The notes under the pieces are model-generated. The model worked only from the letters and a program-made list of their open reading frames with translations, did no database searches and was not told the origin of the DNA. A stretch of DNA of 64,000 bases from Rhizaria sp. SCN 62-66. Lineage: Eukaryota > Rhizaria, unplaced. Position numbers and translations under genes: made by a program. The stretch lies in NCBI GenBank assembly GCA_001724265.1, contig MEDY01000054.1, positions 1 through 64,000 of the forward strand. The letters run 5' to 3'. Positions 61,076 to 64,000 of this stretch are shown here, in pieces (positions within the stretch are counted from its first letter, which is position 1; each line of letters opens with the position of its first letter).

Positions 61076-64000
61076 ATGTCGTTCATCCCGCCCTCGCACC
61101 TGGGGACGACGATGGAGCGTTTCGAAGTCGGCCGCAAGATCGGGCAAGGCAGCTATGGAAGCGTTTTCCTCGTCCGCCGCCGCTCCGACTCGGCGGTCAT
61201 GGTGATGAAAGAGCTGTTCATCGATAATATCGCGGAGAAGGAGCAGGCGGCTTTCTTCAAGGAAGCGGAACTCATGGAACGCCTGAGTCACCCGTCCGTT
61301 GTCGGGTACAAAGAGTGGTATGTCGACAACGAGGCCGGTGCGCTGTGTATTGTTATGCACTATTGCGAGCGGGGCGACCTCACTAAGGTCATCAAAAACA
61401 GGAAACGTACGTGTTTTTTTTTTTGTATCACAAATCACGTCAAGATTACGTCCTCTATATGTATCATCCTCTTTTGCAGCAATGCCTGTTTAGACTTTGC
61501 TCTTACTTGTCCACACCGCTTACTTGATCTTTGATGTTATACTTGTCACACATGTTTTGTTGTTAACTTACGAACATATATACAGCGGGCAGCGTAGACG
61601 AGCGCGCCGTTTTCCAGGCCTTTATCCAACTTGCCCTCGCACTTGAATACTTGCATTCTAAATCCATCGTCCACCGCGACATCAAGTCTGGCAATGTGTT
61701 CATCACACAGGGCATGATGAAGCTTGGCGACATGGGCATCGCGAAGGGTACGCTTTCAGCCTGATTTACCACGCATATAATCGCTCACCGACGAGACTTT
61801 GTTAAATTGAATGAGAGTTCTGTATTTTCTATCTTGTTTCAACATTTACTTCATTAGATGTTCATACCGTTCACTGATCTCACTTTTATTGCATTTTTCA
61901 ACTGTGTTCAGAGCTGACTGGCACTTCCGCGTTCGCTCAGACGTGCATCGGCACTCCGTATTATATGTCCCCCGAACTCTTCCGTAACGCCCCCTACGGC
62001 GCCAAGTCAGACGTCTGGGCTCTGGGCATCGTGATTTACGAACTGTGCACCCTGAAACACCCGTTTGATGCGCAGTCAATCTCGGCGCTCGCGACCAAGA
62101 TCCTTAAGGGCGTGTATGAGCCGGTACCGATGGCGTATTCGCGTAATATCAGGCTTTTGGTGAAGAAAATGCTCACGCTGGCGCCCGAGGGACGCCCCAC
62201 CATCGGTACGTTTGCCGTATCACTCAAACAATGCCCTAACAAGAGCGACACACTGATTATCTGTTCTACACTACGCATTTCATCGTTCACTATTTCTTTA
62301 ACACATATTTTTAAATCGACTTAAGACATGCCAACTCATTTATGATACTTTTCGTCGCTTATTTTTTGTTCTCGCGAAACTTCTCTAGCCGAGTTGCTGC
62401 AAGTGCCGTTTGTCCGCGTCAAGGTGAATGACTACGTCACCGTGCTTTGCTACGAGCGTGCCAAGTGCCTCCACACCGCCATCGCCGACTGTCTCCCGCC
62501 CGGCGCGCTGCTAGAGCGTGGCTTTGACCCCGACGCGCCCCCTCCGGCCGTCGCTCGTCCGGCCCCCGCCGCCTCATCATCGGACTCTGCTGCCCCAGCT
62601 GCTTCGAGCGCGGCCGCGGCTGGAGGGCGTGCGAGTGTACGGGGGGTCGCCGGCCGCGGTGCCGCCGCACCCTCTGGCGCCGCCTCCGCCCGCCCTGCCG
62701 CGGCTGCCGCCAACAGTGCCCATGCGGCCCACGCGTCGAACGCGGCAGCGGGCAGTGACGCGAACGGCCCGATCGCGTTCACAGGCGTTGTGAACGAGCA
62801 CGAGTGGCTGTCCCTGATGCAGCAAATGCACCGGCTCGGCTTCGCCGACATTCAGAAGAACGCCCGCGCCACCATCGCGACGCACCTCACGACGTTCGCC
62901 GCCGCGGCCGCCGCCGTGCAGCCCGCCGCCGCCGCCGCTGGGGCCGCCGCGCCCGTGTCCCCGCAGTACGACGCCGCAGCGCTCGCGGCGGCCGTGACGA
63001 ATCACGATGTGCCGCTGGGGACTGTGGGCGCGATGGTGGCGGCCGCTGGGCAAGCCTGGGCCGAGTCACTTGACCCCAGTGGCCCAACTTACAGTGACGC
63101 TGTGAGGCGAACTGGCGCGCTCCGCTCTGCTGACGTCAGCAATAGTGGCAGCGGCAGCGGGAAGTTGCAGTCGCGATCTCAGTCGCAACAACGGGGATCC
63201 GTTGCGTTTGGCGCTCCTTCTCATAACAGCAACAATGCCGTTGACTATGGGTACAGAGGCGACGCCACGGGCGCACTGGGCGGACATAGTAACGAGACGG
63301 GGGACACCATGACGAGTACGTACGAAGCCACCGTGGTCGCCGGAGTCGGTGTCGGCTTGGCGGCAGCGAGCCTCTTCCAAGGCAACAGCAACAACAACAA
63401 TAACAACGGGAATAATATCAATAATGTGAACAATGGTGGCGCCAGGGCGTCTGGCCCCGCTTTGCCCACCTCTAATGCCAACGTCAATGCTAGTAATGGT
63501 AACGGGGCTCCAGGCGCGTTGCCGCACCGGTCGCGTCTGATGCCTACGTCTTCCTCAGCCGCGTTGCTCCCTGCTGCCAATATCAATAATGGCAATGGCA
63601 ACGGCAACGGCAGTCTTGGGAGCGGGAATGGGGGTGTATTCGACTCCATGGATGACCTACCGGCTCAGCTCAACGGTATGCCATACTCTAACAACAATGG
63701 CGTTCACAACGGCAATGCTGGTAATAGCCCTGCGTATGGTGGTGCTGCTGGCTACGGCGGCGATGACCCTGACTACGGGGCAAACGCCTACAGAGCCGGT
63801 GGTTACGCGGCGTACGACGCCTACAGTCCCGCTGGTGCCAATATCAATATCATAAACAACAACGGCAATGACAACGGTAATGGCAGTGGCAGTGGCAGTG
63901 GTAGCGGTGGTTATGCTGGTTACGGCGGAAACTACGGTATCAACCCCGTGTCCGTCCCCGGAGTCGGCGCCACCGTCACCAGCAGTGACGCTCTGCCCCC
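61076..64000 (+). CDS. NEK-like (NIMA-related) Ser/Thr protein kinase, 3' end outside the window
   Basis: NEK kinases act in mitosis, centrosomes and cilia. Exons 61076-61406, 61586-61747, 61912-62205 and 62389->64000 (at least 799 codons); all three introns are phase 1 with donors GTACGT, GTACGC, GTACGT. Kinase landmarks: Gly loop GQGSYGSV (23-30), catalytic Lys 45 (VMVMKEL), HRDIKSGNVF (140-149, Asp 142 and Asn 147), the metal-binding Asp 159 in DMGIAK where DFG is usual, GTPYYMSPE (178-186), and KSDVWALGIVIYELCTLKHPF, a NEK-typical segment. The exon order keeps the frame exactly. After the kinase domain comes an Ala-rich linker, a segment with NEHEWLSLMQQMHRLGFADI, and a long Asn/Gly/Ser-rich tail still open at position 64000. 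NEK membership is secure in my view; the subfamily is not. Confidence 0.9.

Overview
This 64 kb window is nuclear DNA from a GC-rich, intron-containing eukaryotic microbe, probably a free-living protist; I cannot place the lineage. The evidence is short spliceosomal introns (112-207 bp, AT-rich), eukaryote-only proteins (separase, a Mediator subunit, Ariadne-type E3 ligase, Rictor, p24 cargo receptor, NEK-like kinase), and very long exons of 60-75% GC separated by AT-rich intergenic DNA. The proteins carry extreme Ala/Gly/Ser/Gln/Asn low-complexity inserts, so most long alternative-frame ORFs are GC-driven shadows.

Layout, left to right: (1) <1-9169, minus: 3'-truncated giant low-complexity protein of at least 3,056 codons. 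(2) 9877-18818, minus: separase, 2,899 aa, three exons. (3) 19501-20328, plus: MED21-like Mediator subunit. (4) 20677-21475, minus: ICT1/ArfB-type peptidyl-tRNA hydrolase with GGQ motif. (5) 22100-26300, plus: Ariadne-type RBR ubiquitin ligase, four exons. (6) 27557-51102, plus: a giant (7,806 aa) Rictor/Pianissimo/Avo3-like TORC2 subunit in two exons. (7) 51661-56028, plus: Q/H/S-rich coiled-coil protein. (8) 56523-57659, minus: p24/TMED protein, four exons. (9) 57962-59930, minus: unknown protein, two exons. (10) 61076->64000, plus: NEK-like kinase, four exons, 3' end outside the window.

The most unusual signal is that three genes (1, 3, 7) keep one reading frame only if TAG is read as an amino acid. 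Seven in-frame TAGs occur, with no in-frame TAA or TGA, and every terminator I can assign in the window is TAA or TGA. The MED21 case is the strongest: its conserved N-terminus, in good start context, is interrupted at codon 16 by TAG. This suggests UAG is a rare sense codon here (Gln fits best but is unproven), or is efficiently read through. A second genome-wide trait is a 5' splice site that is almost always GTACGT rather than GTAAGT (13 of 14 introns begin GTACG). A third is a shared CTTATATC-like element upstream of four genes, at nearly constant distance in three.

The genes are housekeeping functions without an obvious common pathway: chromosome segregation (separase, NEK), transcription (MED21), mitochondrial ribosome rescue (ICT1), ubiquitin transfer (Ariadne), growth signalling (Rictor) and ER-Golgi transport (p24). 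I see no mobile element, rRNA, tRNA or CRISPR array.
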